This document shows positions 7,750-16,359 of a stretch of DNA of 64,000 bases, piece by piece. The stretch is from NCBI GenBank assembly GCA_003252455.1, contig QKED01000012.1, positions 124,001 through 188,000 on the forward strand, in the 5' to 3' direction. Position numbers and translations under genes: made by a program. This DNA comes from Gammaproteobacteria bacterium (GTDB taxonomy: Bacteria; Pseudomonadota; Gammaproteobacteria; Thiohalomonadales; Thiohalomonadaceae). How positions within the stretch are numbered: position 1 is the stretch's first letter; each line of letters starts with the position of its first letter. A model generated the notes under the pieces. It was not told where the DNA came from and searched no databases. It saw only the letters and a list, made by a program, of their open reading frames with translations.

Positions 7750-9264
7750 TCATGTTGCTGCGGCTGAAAGGATGGCGGATGTGTGTGTGAGCGAGTCGGT
7801 GAGCGCGACCAGGCGCTGTTGAGTCGGCGACCAGCCTAGACAGGACCAACGCCCCAGGGAGATATCGGGTAGACCCTCACTGACGGCGCTCCAAATATGG
7901 CCATCGGCCGAGCGGATGGCACCGCCGTAGCCGACCAGGACGACCTCGCCGAACGCGTCGACGTAGATTCCATCCGCCCACGCGCCGTCTGGGGTTGAGC
8001 GGGGCGACCAAACCTGCCCGTCCGGGCTGGTCCAGACGGCGCCATTGGCTGGCTGGGGTTGCTGCGTCAGGCTGAACGCGACGTAGAGCTGTGCGGCGGC
8101 GTGGTAGAGGACGTTCACATACCCGGGCGCACCAATCGTCCCTGCTGACGTCCAAGATCTCGTGTCGCGGCTGATGTAGACGTGTGTGCCGAGGTAATCC
8201 AGCGCCAGCAGCTCGCCTCTGTCCGGGTTCCAGCAGAGCCCTCCATCGAGATCGGCCTCGCTGTAGACGCCAGTCCAGGTCACCCCGTCAGGGCTGGTCA
8301 TCGCGGTGTATTCGGGATCGGCATATCCAGTGGCAAGGAACAGCCCAAGATCCGCCACCCAGATCAGGTGAGACCAGCCGCCAGGTGGCGCACTGCCTGG
8401 GGTCCAGGTCACCCCATTCGGGCTGGTCATGACGACCGGGTAGTCGAGATAGCTGTATGCTACGGCGACAAAGAGCCCCAGCTCTGGTGCCCACGCCACG
8501 CTCGACCATTCACCCCTGGGGGCTGTCCTGACGGTCCAGTTGACCCCATCCGGGCTGGTCATGACCAGATTGCCACTACCGTTGAACGTATAGGCGACGG
8601 CGACGAAGATGCCGAGCTCGTCAGACCAGATAAGGTCGTACCAGCGTCCGACGGGGATGTCGCTCACCTCAAACCAGGCCCCATCCCACTCCCAGCCGTA
8701 TTTATAGATGGGGGCGACGTGTGCCGGGAGGAGCTGCCCCATGGCGCACTCCAGGTCGGTGGCCCCCCAGATCGCCAGTGGTGTCATACACTCATCCAGG
8801 CACGTGGCGTAGGAGACCGCCGTGCGCGGCCCACGCACGCCGAGCGCATGTGCCCACTCATCGGTATAGAGGGGCCGCAGGCAGTCGCTCAGGCAGGTGG
8901 TGAGGTGGTACTCCTCCAGCTCGACGGTGTAGCCGATACGCGCTGCCTGGGCGATAACCCCGGCGGGGGTGGGGCTCTGCTGCTGGGTGAGACGGGCCAT
9001 GACAGCGGCTCGGCGCTGTTCGACCGTTTGGCTTGTCGTCGTGCACGGATTCGGCAGACCGGCCAACACCTCCCACTGTCTGAGCATCTGGTTGGCCGAC
9101 GCGGGAGATGCCTCTTCGATCAGCTGTTGGCTGTAGGCATGAAAACGCTCGACGCTGGCGGCAAATGCGTCGAGGAGTCGTTGCGCATGACTGTCGGCTT
9201 GGCGCCAGGTGTCCGAGATGGGGCCCGCCGGTAGCAGCGCCAGAAGTGCATCGAGGTAGCGCAT
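7750..9264 (-). CDS. gp48-like (YmfQ/DUF2313) tail protein fused to a seven-repeat beta-propeller
   Basis: Residues 1-190 match the Mu gp48/YmfQ family, a small baseplate-associated tail protein normally about 190-200 residues long (LLALLPAGPISDTWRQADSH, PTPAGVIAQAARIGYTVELE). Residues 208-504 are extra: seven repeats of about 42 residues of the form W..l.W...lglfvav......v.tSpDG..Wt, e.g. MTSPDGVNWTVRTAPRGEW. The last repeat lacks its final strand, and the segment just before repeat 1 (YGWEWDGAWFEVSDIP) could close a seven-bladed propeller. Asp-box/BNR-like motifs are typical of glycan-recognising propellers. Its stop overlaps the gp47-like gene by one base. Confidence 0.85.
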   Translation of the reverse strand: MRYLDALLALLPAGPISDTWRQADSHAQRLLDAFAASVERFHAYSQQLIEEASPASANQMLRQWEVLAGLPNPCTTTSQTVEQRRAAVMARLTQQQSPTPAGVIAQAARIGYTVELEEYHLTTCLSDCLRPLYTDEWAHALGVRGPRTAVSYATCLDECMTPLAIWGATDLECAMGQLLPAHVAPIYKYGWEWDGAWFEVSDIPVGRWYDLIWSDELGIFVAVAYTFNGSGNLVMTSPDGVNWTVRTAPRGEWSSVAWAPELGLFVAVAYSYLDYPVVMTSPNGVTWTPGSAPPGGWSHLIWVADLGLFLATGYADPEYTAMTSPDGVTWTGVYSEADLDGGLCWNPDRGELLALDYLGTHVYISRDTRSWTSAGTIGAPGYVNVLYHAAAQLYVAFSLTQQPQPANGAVWTSPDGQVWSPRSTPDGAWADGIYVDAFGEVVLVGYGGAIRSADGHIWSAVSEGLPDISLGRWSCLGWSPTQQRLVALTDSLTHTSAILSAAAT

Positions 9265-10322
9265 TACCCGAGACTCCCCAGGGTGGCCAGCTCCCCGGCG
9301 GCAGGGGTGATGTCCGCCGACGGGCTGATGAGGAGATGGTCGGTCTCACCCGTGGCACTGGAGATCGCCTCACGGATATGGGTGATGGGCACGCGCCCGC
9401 TGCCGTTGCCATCCTCGACGGCGGCGCGCGCAAAGAGGTCGATCAGTTCCGCTTCGACGGCGGCACGTACGGCACTGGTGTCGGGGGTCACGCTCAGGGT
9501 GAAATCAACCGGGTAGGCGATCGGCGCGAACACGGTAGGCATGGCGGTAACCGGGCGTTTGGCGTCGATATGCGCCTGAACGCTGGCGACCTCGCTGGTG
9601 CCCGGGAAGGGGTCGGCATCCAGATCGCGCATGATCGCCACGCCGACGCTCCCAGCGCCCTGCCAGAGGGGCAGCGCCCAGGCGCGAGTCACGCCAGCGA
9701 CCTCCAGTGCCCAGCGCTCATAGTCGGCAGCGGAGCCGCCCTGGGCGGGGCTTTTGACACGCTGCATGAGGCGCGCGCGCAGGGCCTCGTCGCCCTCGGT
9801 GTCGGCACCTCCGGTCAGGCCCTCGGCCCCGACCAGAGCGCTCGACTGCAACCCGGAGATCGGGCTGACCAGGCTGAGCGGGGTGGATGCGCTGGTGTTA
9901 CCTGCCTGCCCGGCGCTCTGTGCCACCACCTCGACCGCCGTCGCGACCGCATCTAAGGTCACTTCGGTGAGGGTGGCATATTGGACACCATCGGTGCGCT
10001 GCAGCAGGGTGCCGGACGGGATGCGGGTCCCGGCGATACCACTCAGCGTGACGCTACCCGAGGCGGCGCTGGCCGCGAGGCGCGTGACGCCCCACCAGTC
10101 GGCGTGACGTTCGAGGTACTCCGTTTCGGCGCTATCGGGGAGGATCTGGCGGGAGAGATAGGCCACAAAGCCGTACACCCCGTGCAGCAGTCCGGCCCAG
10201 ACGCGGGCGAGCACGCCGAGGATGGACCAGCGTAAGCGGGGCTGTGTGCTGGGCAGACGACTCTCGATGTCGCTTTGAACTTGGTCGATGAGGGCGGCAA
10301 GGGTGGGGCGCTCAAACGGCAT
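9264..10322 (-). CDS. Baseplate J-like protein (Mu gp47 family)
   Basis: Wedge protein of the contractile baseplate, 352 residues from the chosen ATG (MPFERPTLAALI); the open frame continues ten codons upstream, but that overlaps more of gp46. The central part carries the baseplate_J pattern (IPSGTLLQRTDGVQYATLTE, then GGADTEGDEALRARLMQRV and GSAADYERWALEVAGVTRAW). It overlaps gp46 by 11 bp and gp48 by 1 bp, the tight packing of a tail operon. The length is normal for Mu gp47 (about 360). Confidence 0.92.
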   Translation of the reverse strand: MPFERPTLAALIDQVQSDIESRLPSTQPRLRWSILGVLARVWAGLLHGVYGFVAYLSRQILPDSAETEYLERHADWWGVTRLAASAASGSVTLSGIAGTRIPSGTLLQRTDGVQYATLTEVTLDAVATAVEVVAQSAGQAGNTSASTPLSLVSPISGLQSSALVGAEGLTGGADTEGDEALRARLMQRVKSPAQGGSAADYERWALEVAGVTRAWALPLWQGAGSVGVAIMRDLDADPFPGTSEVASVQAHIDAKRPVTAMPTVFAPIAYPVDFTLSVTPDTSAVRAAVEAELIDLFARAAVEDGNGSGRVPITHIREAISSATGETDHLLISPSADITPAAGELATLGSLG

Positions 10323-10728
10323 GGGACACCTCGACAGGGAATGAGCTGCCATTGGGCAGGGTGATCAATACGTGCAGGGTGAGGTGGCCCTGGGCGGACC
10401 ACGAGGCCGACACCTCGACCCCACTGGCGTGGCCATCTTCGACCAACCAGGCCAACGCCTGCTCGGCGTAGTGCAGCGCGGACTGGAGGGTCGCCGGGGT
10501 GCGCTTAGCGCGGGCGAGCAGCCACAGGCGGCTGCCGACCCGATCCCCCTCGACGGGTGGCCAGGCGTCGGCCCACCAGCCGCGACGGTCGCCGTCGTGG
10601 GGGTCGTCGGTCTCGGCACGGCGTTCGGCTAACAGGGAGAGGCGCACCGCTGTGGACAGGGTGTTGTCCGTAACGATGTCGGCGCCAGAGAGGTCGAGGT
10701 CTAAAGTGGGGGTGAGCGCGATGTCCAT
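10312..10728 (-). CDS. Mu gp46-like baseplate wedge protein
   Basis: The 138-residue protein is of the phage GP46 family, a baseplate component encoded between the spike and gp47. Family features include an N-terminal LSGADIVTDNTLSTAVRLSL, an Asp/Trp-rich DRRGWWADAWP segment and RVGSRLWLLARAKRTPATL. The length matches Mu gp46 (about 145). The gene is followed by gp47 with an 11-bp overlap and preceded by a 57-bp gap that holds one of the three dispersed GC-rich hairpins. Confidence 0.88.
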   Translation of the reverse strand: MDIALTPTLDLDLSGADIVTDNTLSTAVRLSLLAERRAETDDPHDGDRRGWWADAWPPVEGDRVGSRLWLLARAKRTPATLQSALHYAEQALAWLVEDGHASGVEVSASWSAQGHLTLHVLITLPNGSSFPVEVSHAV

Positions 10729-10760
10729 GTGGGAGAGTATTGCCCCGCCCGCACATGACC

Positions 10761-10784
10761 ACCCCCCGCCGGATGGCGGGGCGG
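10761..10784. repeat. Dispersed 24-bp hairpin repeat, copy A
   Basis: Core CCCCGCCGGATGGCGGGG, a perfect 7-bp stem with a 4-base loop, flanked by AC and CGG. The same 24 bp recur exactly at 19642-19665 and with one change at 20789-20812, always between genes of the prophage. There is no U-tract. Confidence 0.8.
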
Positions 10785-10785
10785 G

Positions 10786-11388
10786 TTAGAGGGTGTGTGA
10801 GGGGGTCCCGGTGGTACCACCCGAGTCCCCCGGATGGGTATGGGTGTTGTAGGCACTGCGCAGGGCGGAGAGCGTGATCTCGGGGTCGGCGATGCTGGTG
10901 GCACTGCTGATGGCCCCTTGCGCGGCGAGGGTACCGCTGCTGGTCATGTCGCCCTGGTGGGTGAGCCGCCCGGTAATAGTGGTGTCGCCGGTGATCGTCG
11001 TGGTGCCAACAATCTCCACCGTCGGCGCCTTGATCTGGATGGCTTGCAGGCTCTCCAGCAACATACCGCTGCGCGTGAGGTAGACACGCTGCCCCTGGTC
11101 GTCGTGCAGCGCCACCTCGCCCTCCTCCAGGGCGGTGAGGTGGTAGCGACGATCGGCGACCTGCACCGCGACCGTGTGCCCCACGTCGCCACCGAGGGCG
11201 AGCAGGAGCGCCTCGGCACCGCTCTGCGGGCGGGCGCTGAGGCCGTAGGGTTGGAGATGATCGACACCGTCTAGGGTACCGACCAGACCCGTCACCTGGA
11301 GTCTCTGGTGCGCAGTGGCGGGATCACTCAGACGCACCAAGGCGCGGGTGGCGATGAGTTGGAGTTGGCGGCGTAGTTGGGTGAGCAT
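10786..11388 (-). CDS. Baseplate spike protein (Mu gp45 / gpV family)
   Basis: Central membrane-piercing spike of the contractile tail, 200 residues from the ATG that gives MLTQLRRQLQ; a second ATG four codons upstream is possible. The N-terminal part is an OB-fold-like domain (QVTGLVGTLDGVDHLQPYGL). The middle is a beta-helix-type repeat (TTTITGDTTITGRLTHQGD). The C-terminus ends with NTHTHPGD, the HxH metal-binding tip seen in P2 gpV and Mu gp45. An intact tip argues that the needle is functional. It overlaps the gp44 stop region by none and lies 57 bp before gp46. Confidence 0.9.
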   Translation of the reverse strand: MLTQLRRQLQLIATRALVRLSDPATAHQRLQVTGLVGTLDGVDHLQPYGLSARPQSGAEALLLALGGDVGHTVAVQVADRRYHLTALEEGEVALHDDQGQRVYLTRSGMLLESLQAIQIKAPTVEIVGTTTITGDTTITGRLTHQGDMTSSGTLAAQGAISSATSIADPEITLSALRSAYNTHTHPGDSGGTTGTPSHTL

Positions 11389-11390
11389 GA

Positions 11391-12446
11391 TCAGCTCCAT
11401 TTCTTCTCGGTATCGACGGGTTCTGGCTCTAGGATCATCTGGAAGGCCTCGATGGGCATCAGGGTGATCTCGGTACGGCTGCCGCTCTCGTCGAGCACGA
11501 AGTCGGTGGTGACGATGAGCCGTTTGTCGTCGATGCCCTGGTAGCTATCGCGCACCGGGACCCGTGTGTTGATCTGCCAAAGGCCGGTGGGGTTGTGCCA
11601 CCCCTGCACAGTGTAGGTCACCGACTGCGCACGCCCACGGCTGACCGCCGTCTGCCAGAGCGCGCGCGCCAGGCACTCGGTCTTGCTGACCTGACCCGAG
11701 GCGATGATCAAGCGGTGGCGAGTCGTGCGAATCTCCCCATCATAGGCATCCGCCTCACTGACGAGCTGTGGGTCCCACCGCTCCTCGGTCGCTGCCTGAC
11801 CGCGCACCCTCGTCAGTCTAAAGCGCTCACGATGGCTAAGACGCCCCTGGGCACTCAGGGTATTCACGCCCAGCTCGATGGCGCCACCAGAGTCGACGAG
11901 CCCCGCGCGGGTGATGAGCAGTGAGCCGTCGGACTGACTGACAAACCGCACGCCCCGGTGCCCGGCGAGCTTCTCCAGAAAGCTCCAGACGCTCTCACCT
12001 GGGTTCATCGCCACGTTTTTGAAGGGACCACCGAGCTCCACGTCGTTCAGATCGGTGGCCACCGCCACACCGTAGGTGCCTGCCAGGGTGACGGCGACCT
12101 GCATCAGTGTCTGGCCGCTCCACTGGCTCGCGTTGCCGTTGGCGGGTAGCCAGGTGGTGTCCACCAGTTCGCCAGCCAGGCTACGCCCTGAGACGCGGAT
12201 GCTGTGTTGTGTGGCGCTGTAGTCCATCGACACCTCGTCGACATAGCCCTTGACCACCGTCTGCCCGGCATAGGCGACGGTGCAGGGGGCGCCGGGGCGG
12301 ATGGGGCGCGCAACGGCGCCCTCCTTCCAGCGGTCGCTGGTCGAGAAGTCAAAGGAGTCGGCGACCTGCTCCATGGAGCGGCTCACGCGCAGGGATTTCC
12401 AGCCGCCGTAGACGACGCCGTCGACCTTGAGTGTCCACTCACTCAC
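11391..12446 (-). CDS. Tail hub protein (Mu gp44 / GPD family)
   Basis: Hub of the baseplate on which the spike sits; related to P2 gpD and T4 gp27. Start chosen at GTG 12446 (VSEWTLKVDGVVYGGWKSLR), giving 351 residues and an 8-bp overlap with the gene before; the longer open frame upstream has no family resemblance. Recognisable segments include VKGYVDEVSMDYSATQHSI, SGRSLAGELVDTTW and FLEKLAGHRGVRFVSQSDG. Mu gp44 is about 380 residues, so the length is compatible. Confidence 0.88.
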   Translation of the reverse strand: MSEWTLKVDGVVYGGWKSLRVSRSMEQVADSFDFSTSDRWKEGAVARPIRPGAPCTVAYAGQTVVKGYVDEVSMDYSATQHSIRVSGRSLAGELVDTTWLPANGNASQWSGQTLMQVAVTLAGTYGVAVATDLNDVELGGPFKNVAMNPGESVWSFLEKLAGHRGVRFVSQSDGSLLITRAGLVDSGGAIELGVNTLSAQGRLSHRERFRLTRVRGQAATEERWDPQLVSEADAYDGEIRTTRHRLIIASGQVSKTECLARALWQTAVSRGRAQSVTYTVQGWHNPTGLWQINTRVPVRDSYQGIDDKRLIVTTDFVLDESGSRTEITLMPIEAFQMILEPEPVDTEKKWS

Positions 12447-13644
12447 TGAGCAGCTCCAGGGGCATACCCGCGGGCACAAAAACGGGGTTGGCAATGTTGT
12501 TACGTACCACAACCTCCGCCTCACGACGGGCATCGCCGTAGCGCTGGTGGGCGATCACCAGTACCGGCAGGCCGCTGGGTGGGGTGTAGCTGACCAGCTT
12601 GGGTAGGCGCGCACCACGCAGGCGCAGGTCCGCGACCAGCGTAGTGCGTAGGGTGCCGATGGCGCGGTAGACGTCATCGTCTACCGGTGCACCGCTGGCG
12701 GGGTCGACCACTTCGACCACCGCATCGCACTGCTCGGCCAGGGTCGTGGCCATATTCAGCGCCTGGTCGCGGCTGGTGTAGTCGACCTCGGCGGCGGCAC
12801 TGGCGGCCCCGACCAGCGCCGTCTGCGCGAGCCAGGCATGCCAGGCGGCGGTGCTGCTCGCCTGGGTGCGGCGGTTTTGGGTCGTGAGTGGCACGCTCGG
12901 TGCGCCAGTGTCGGGATGGAAGAGGTCGCGATAAAGACCCAGAGCAACGAGCGGGCTCTGCGCCATGGCGGCCATCTCATTGAGGCCACCCAGTACGAGG
13001 GCCGTCATGTCGGCCGGGGTGTTGATGAGTTCACGCAGCCGTTCGGCCGCGGAGGTCACGGCGTGATGGGCATCTTCCAAGGTACGCGCCAATTCCGCTT
13101 GCAATTCGATCACCTGTGCCTGAGGGAGAGCGACATCCCAGCGCTTGGCAAAGGCGGCATCTGCGGCGCTCTGGAGGTCGCTTGCTGCACCTTTCACCCG
13201 ATCTTGGGTGTCATGCACGGCGGCCGGCATGGGCTGTTCACCACCACGGATAAAGGCCATGGTAAAGCGCGCACGCCCACCCTCACGACTCTCCTCGCTC
13301 CAGCTGAATTTACCCGCCAGGGTGACCCGCAGGGTGCCGAGAAAGGGGTGTACCAGGGTGCCTGAGCCGGGTTGCTCAAGCGCGTCGATCAGCGCATCGC
13401 GGGCGCGGGTATAGTCGCCATCGGCGGCGAGTGAGCCGTCGACGAACACCTCCAGCTCGATGCGCTTGGTCGCCGGACCGAGGTCCTCGACATAGGGCTG
13501 ATCACGCAGGGGGAACTCGTGCAGCTGGGTACGGCGGCCACTCTCGCCTCCCATCCGCCCGCTCATGACAAAACGGGCGCCCCTGAAACGACCGACCATA
13601 GGACGGCCGTCGGACTGTTGTTTGATTGTTTCGCGCCAGGCCAT
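12439..13644 (-). CDS. gpN-like DNA circulation family tail protein (Mu gp43)
   Basis: The 401-residue protein has the N-terminal domain of the Mu gp43 / DNA circularisation protein N family (MAWRETIKQQSDGRPMVGRF, RRTQLHEFPLRDQPYVEDLG, then ALEQPGSGTLVHPFLGTLRV). In contractile-tail operons this protein connects tape measure and hub; the old name comes from Mu N. The rest is helical with low identity to any motif I know. Gene order TMP-gp43-gp44 is canonical. Confidence 0.88.
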   Translation of the reverse strand: MAWRETIKQQSDGRPMVGRFRGARFVMSGRMGGESGRRTQLHEFPLRDQPYVEDLGPATKRIELEVFVDGSLAADGDYTRARDALIDALEQPGSGTLVHPFLGTLRVTLAGKFSWSEESREGGRARFTMAFIRGGEQPMPAAVHDTQDRVKGAASDLQSAADAAFAKRWDVALPQAQVIELQAELARTLEDAHHAVTSAAERLRELINTPADMTALVLGGLNEMAAMAQSPLVALGLYRDLFHPDTGAPSVPLTTQNRRTQASSTAAWHAWLAQTALVGAASAAAEVDYTSRDQALNMATTLAEQCDAVVEVVDPASGAPVDDDVYRAIGTLRTTLVADLRLRGARLPKLVSYTPPSGLPVLVIAHQRYGDARREAEVVVRNNIANPVFVPAGMPLELLSE

Positions 13645-13647
13645 GGG

Positions 13648-15447
13648 TTAAGGCACCATGCTAGGGCCACGCGAGGCGGCCATTGTTGTGCCATTCGCTG
13701 GGCGCATCTCGGTGACCTTACCGTTGCCCTGCACCTCGATGCGGATCACGCTCTCCGCACGCTCTCGTTCGCGTAACGTCCTCTCGGCCTCATCGTTGCC
13801 GAAGAAGGCGAGGGCCTTGGCAATCGACTCACCGATCATATCAGCCCCCTTGGTGCCCGCGATGGCGTGATCATAGATCTCCGTTCCGAAGGCATAACCA
13901 GCGGCGCCCGCACCCACCACCGCACCGGCGGCCAGGGCCTGCGCCCCCGCCCCCATCCCCGCGATGGTGCTCAGATTCGGGCCGATGCGTGGGATCCGCC
14001 ATTTGCTCGGTGTGCCTGCGTTTGGACCACCAAGCAGACCGCCATCGGGCATATTGACGACATACACCGACTGCACGCCTGTCGCCTCCTCTAGCAGCTT
14101 ACCGGTGGCCACGCCACCGGCCAGCCCGCCAGCTTTGTCAAGCAACGCTTTGCCGCCACGCATGACCCCATAACCCATGACGGCACCCACGGCGGCGGTA
14201 CCTGCGATCTCACCACCACTCAACTTCATATCGTCGAGTAGGAACTTGATCGATTCGGTGAGGGCCTTATTCACGGGGCGGGAGAGGTAATCGGTCAGCT
14301 CGCGGATCACGGTCCTGAAGCGCTTGACCTGGTCGATGGGGTTATCCAGCGCCAGATCGAGATGCCCGGCGATGGTCCCTGCGGCATTACGGGTCTTGGC
14401 CGCGTTTTCTCTGATCTGCTCGACGCCCCCTCCGGCCAGCAGGATACGCATCGCATTCAAGGCCTCGGGGCTATCCTGGAAGGCGACCTTGAGGGCCCAT
14501 TCTCGCTCTTGGTCAGTACGATATTGAGCCTGATATTTTTTGCTCATTTCACTGGCCACCACGAGAGGGTCGCGCCGCTCCCCAGTGGCGGGATCATAGA
14601 GGTCGATCCCGGTCTTCTGCGCCACGATGTCCGCGAGTTTCTTATCGGCAAAGATGCTGACCAGACTCGAAACTTGCGACCGAACCTTCTGCGGGTCACT
14701 CTGGGTTGCACCGACTCGCGCGATCAGCCCCATGGTCTCGTTGACATCGAAGCCCGCCCGCTTGGCGCTCTCGGCGACATCGGCAAAGACGCTATTGAAG
14801 GTCTGCTGCGACATCTTAGCAAGCTCGCTCCCCTTGACCAGTTGGTCGAGGAAAACCCCCATCCCTGAGGCGTCGATATTGAAGGCCTTGGAGCCCGCCT
14901 CCATCGCGCCACGGAAATCCTCCGCCTTCGCGCCGGTCACTTTCATGGCGGGCGCCAGCTCCTTCAGGCTCGCGAGTGCCTGCGGCAGGTCCATACCCGA
15001 GTCGACCAGTCCGCGCAGCGCTGAGCCGAGCTCATCAACGTCGAGCGCGGTAGCCCTGGCGAGCTGGAACAGGTCGTCCTCCACCCCTTTGATCTGCTCG
15101 CTGGTGGCATGGGTCGAGATGCGGATCAAGTTGAGCTGTTTATCGAGATTGCCCGCCTTCTGCACCTCGCCATACGCCCAGTGCGCCACGCTCGCCACCT
15201 TCTTGCCGTGCTTATCCCAGGCCGCGCTGGCGCTTTTCCGAAACGCGTCGAGTTTGGCGAGGTTGTCCTGATAGCGCAACGCGAGGGAGTCGATGGCCCC
15301 CCCGAACTTGGATACCGAAGACCTCAGCTGCGCAAAAGAGCGCTGGCCAATCTCGGCAAAGCGTGTCAGCGCGCGACTAGCGATAGCGGCCCGCCGCTCC
15401 AAGTCGGCGCTCCAATCGACAGCAATCAGGTCGGTCAAGGTTGACAT
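13648..15447 (-). CDS. Tail tape measure protein (Mu gp42-like, TP901 core)
   Basis: The 599-residue tape measure sets tail length. Residues about 80-290 form the TP901 core (TSEQIKGVEDDLFQLARATA, FADVAESAKRAGFDVNETMG, AFQDSPEALNAMRIL). A helical stretch follows, then two hydrophobic Gly/Ala-rich segments (about 400-450 and 490-520) that would insert in or pass the target membrane. By the usual 0.15 nm per residue the tail tube would be around 90 nm; this is an estimate. The start overlaps the stop of the frameshifted chaperone product (TGATG). Confidence 0.9.
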   Translation of the reverse strand: MSTLTDLIAVDWSADLERRAAIASRALTRFAEIGQRSFAQLRSSVSKFGGAIDSLALRYQDNLAKLDAFRKSASAAWDKHGKKVASVAHWAYGEVQKAGNLDKQLNLIRISTHATSEQIKGVEDDLFQLARATALDVDELGSALRGLVDSGMDLPQALASLKELAPAMKVTGAKAEDFRGAMEAGSKAFNIDASGMGVFLDQLVKGSELAKMSQQTFNSVFADVAESAKRAGFDVNETMGLIARVGATQSDPQKVRSQVSSLVSIFADKKLADIVAQKTGIDLYDPATGERRDPLVVASEMSKKYQAQYRTDQEREWALKVAFQDSPEALNAMRILLAGGGVEQIRENAAKTRNAAGTIAGHLDLALDNPIDQVKRFRTVIRELTDYLSRPVNKALTESIKFLLDDMKLSGGEIAGTAAVGAVMGYGVMRGGKALLDKAGGLAGGVATGKLLEEATGVQSVYVVNMPDGGLLGGPNAGTPSKWRIPRIGPNLSTIAGMGAGAQALAAGAVVGAGAAGYAFGTEIYDHAIAGTKGADMIGESIAKALAFFGNDEAERTLRERERAESVIRIEVQGNGKVTEMRPANGTTMAASRGPSMVP

Positions 15448-15981
15448 CAGTCGGTCTCAAATAGGTGGCTTAGGCGCGTCAGCGGCTCGTGGCGAAGCGC
15501 CAAGATCGTCTCAATCCCCGCGCCCTTGCGGATCATCTGAGCCTCGCTCCGCATCAGCTCCAGAGCGAGACTCAGCCCCTCGCCCCCGCTGCGTCACCCC
15601 AGGGGACGCCGTCAGGCCACGCACGCTCAGCTTCTCGCTGAGCTGCTTTGCCGTAATGGCGCCACCAACGAAGTCGGCGTAGGCGTCGAGGACGTCGAGG
15701 TCCTCCTGGTGCAGGCGGTAGATGAGCGAGAGCTCCAGGGGGCCCACGAGTGGGCCGAGGCTGGCGATCTGCTGGCAGAGGATGAGCGCCCCGAGGCGGG
15801 CCGGGCTCTCGACCACGACCGGCACCGGGCGCCCGGCAACCGAGACGATCTCGACCTTCTCGGCGCCCTCTTTGGCCTCGATGAGCTGCCCGGCGGTGAG
15901 GTGGTCGTGCAGTTCGAACTCCTTGCACAACTCCTTACCGATCATCACGCCGTGCAGCAGCGTGCCCTTGATCCGCGCCAT
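15447..15981 (-). CDS. Tail assembly chaperone, -2 frameshift product (gp41-gp42 type)
   Basis: Reading switches by -2 at GGGGGCGA (15580-15587). After about codon 131 the ribosome continues with GEGLSLALELMRSEAQMIRK, then AGIETILALRHEPLTRLSHL, and ends FETD at a TGA that overlaps the tape-measure ATG. The shifted product is about 178 residues. Its C-terminal 45 residues look like a real amphipathic helical domain, unlike the unshifted tail. Long and short chaperone forms from one gene are a conserved feature of tailed phages; Mu itself is reported to use a -2 shift. Confidence 0.82.
15511..15981 (-). CDS. Tail assembly chaperone, short form (Mu gp41)
   Basis: The 156-residue unshifted product starts at the ATG in TGATG shared with the tube gene (MARIKGTLLHGVMIGKE); longer upstream frames lie inside the tube gene. 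The E14-type phage tail assembly domain spans about residues 10-125 (LTAGQLIEAKEGAEKVEIVS, YRLHQEDLDVLDAYADFVGG). It is a chaperone for the tape measure and is not part of the finished tail. The last 25 residues after the slip site are low-complexity (GRGAESRSGADAERGSDD), as expected of a frame read only without shifting. Confidence 0.88.
   Translation of the reverse strand: MARIKGTLLHGVMIGKELCKEFELHDHLTAGQLIEAKEGAEKVEIVSVAGRPVPVVVESPARLGALILCQQIASLGPLVGPLELSLIYRLHQEDLDVLDAYADFVGGAITAKQLSEKLSVRGLTASPGVTQRGRGAESRSGADAERGSDDPQGRGD
15580..15587 (-). promoter_or_regulatory. Programmed -2 frameshift slippery sequence
   Basis: The minus strand reads GGGGGCGA in frame CGG-GGG-CGA-GGG. This is the octamer I recall being reported for the Mu -2 shift. 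The +1/-2 frame is open from here to the tape-measure start, and a pure -1 shift would hit a stop within a few codons. Confidence 0.8.
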
Positions 15982-16328
15982 CAGACGCGCTCCGCCGGGT
16001 CGCCGTGGATGGTGAGCGGCGCCTTGCCACCATCGAGCGCGGGCGGGTCGACCATGCAGGCGTTGCGCACGATGTAGGTCTGGCCGGTGTCGCACTCGAT
16101 GATCGCGATGCCGTCACGCAGCTGGCTGAGGGTGGTGATGTCGGCGTCACGGTCGTGCAGCGCGGGGACGGTGACGATCGCCGGGCGATCCTCCTCGGTG
16201 TAGTACATGCGCCCACCGTGGGCCTCGGTGTTGCGACCGATGCCACCGGGGTCGAGGGTGACGTTGTTCTCGGTGAGCAGGCGCACACCGTTGAAGTTGA
16301 GTTTGAGTTTGCCGGTGATCTGAGGCAT
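15981..16328 (-). CDS. Tail tube protein (Mu gp40 family)
   Basis: The 115-residue inner tube protein polymerises inside the sheath. Family hallmarks are GKLKLNFNGVRLLTENNVTL, GIGRNTEAHGGRMYYTEEDR and the C-terminal CDTGQTYIVRNACMVDPPAL. The length equals that of Mu gp40/M (about 118). It lies 31 bp after the sheath gene, and its stop overlaps the chaperone start by one base, indicating translational coupling. Confidence 0.9.
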   Translation of the reverse strand: MPQITGKLKLNFNGVRLLTENNVTLDPGGIGRNTEAHGGRMYYTEEDRPAIVTVPALHDRDADITTLSQLRDGIAIIECDTGQTYIVRNACMVDPPALDGGKAPLTIHGDPAERV

Positions 16329-16359
16329 TGGGGTACTCCTGATTTGTCAGTTGCCGCGC

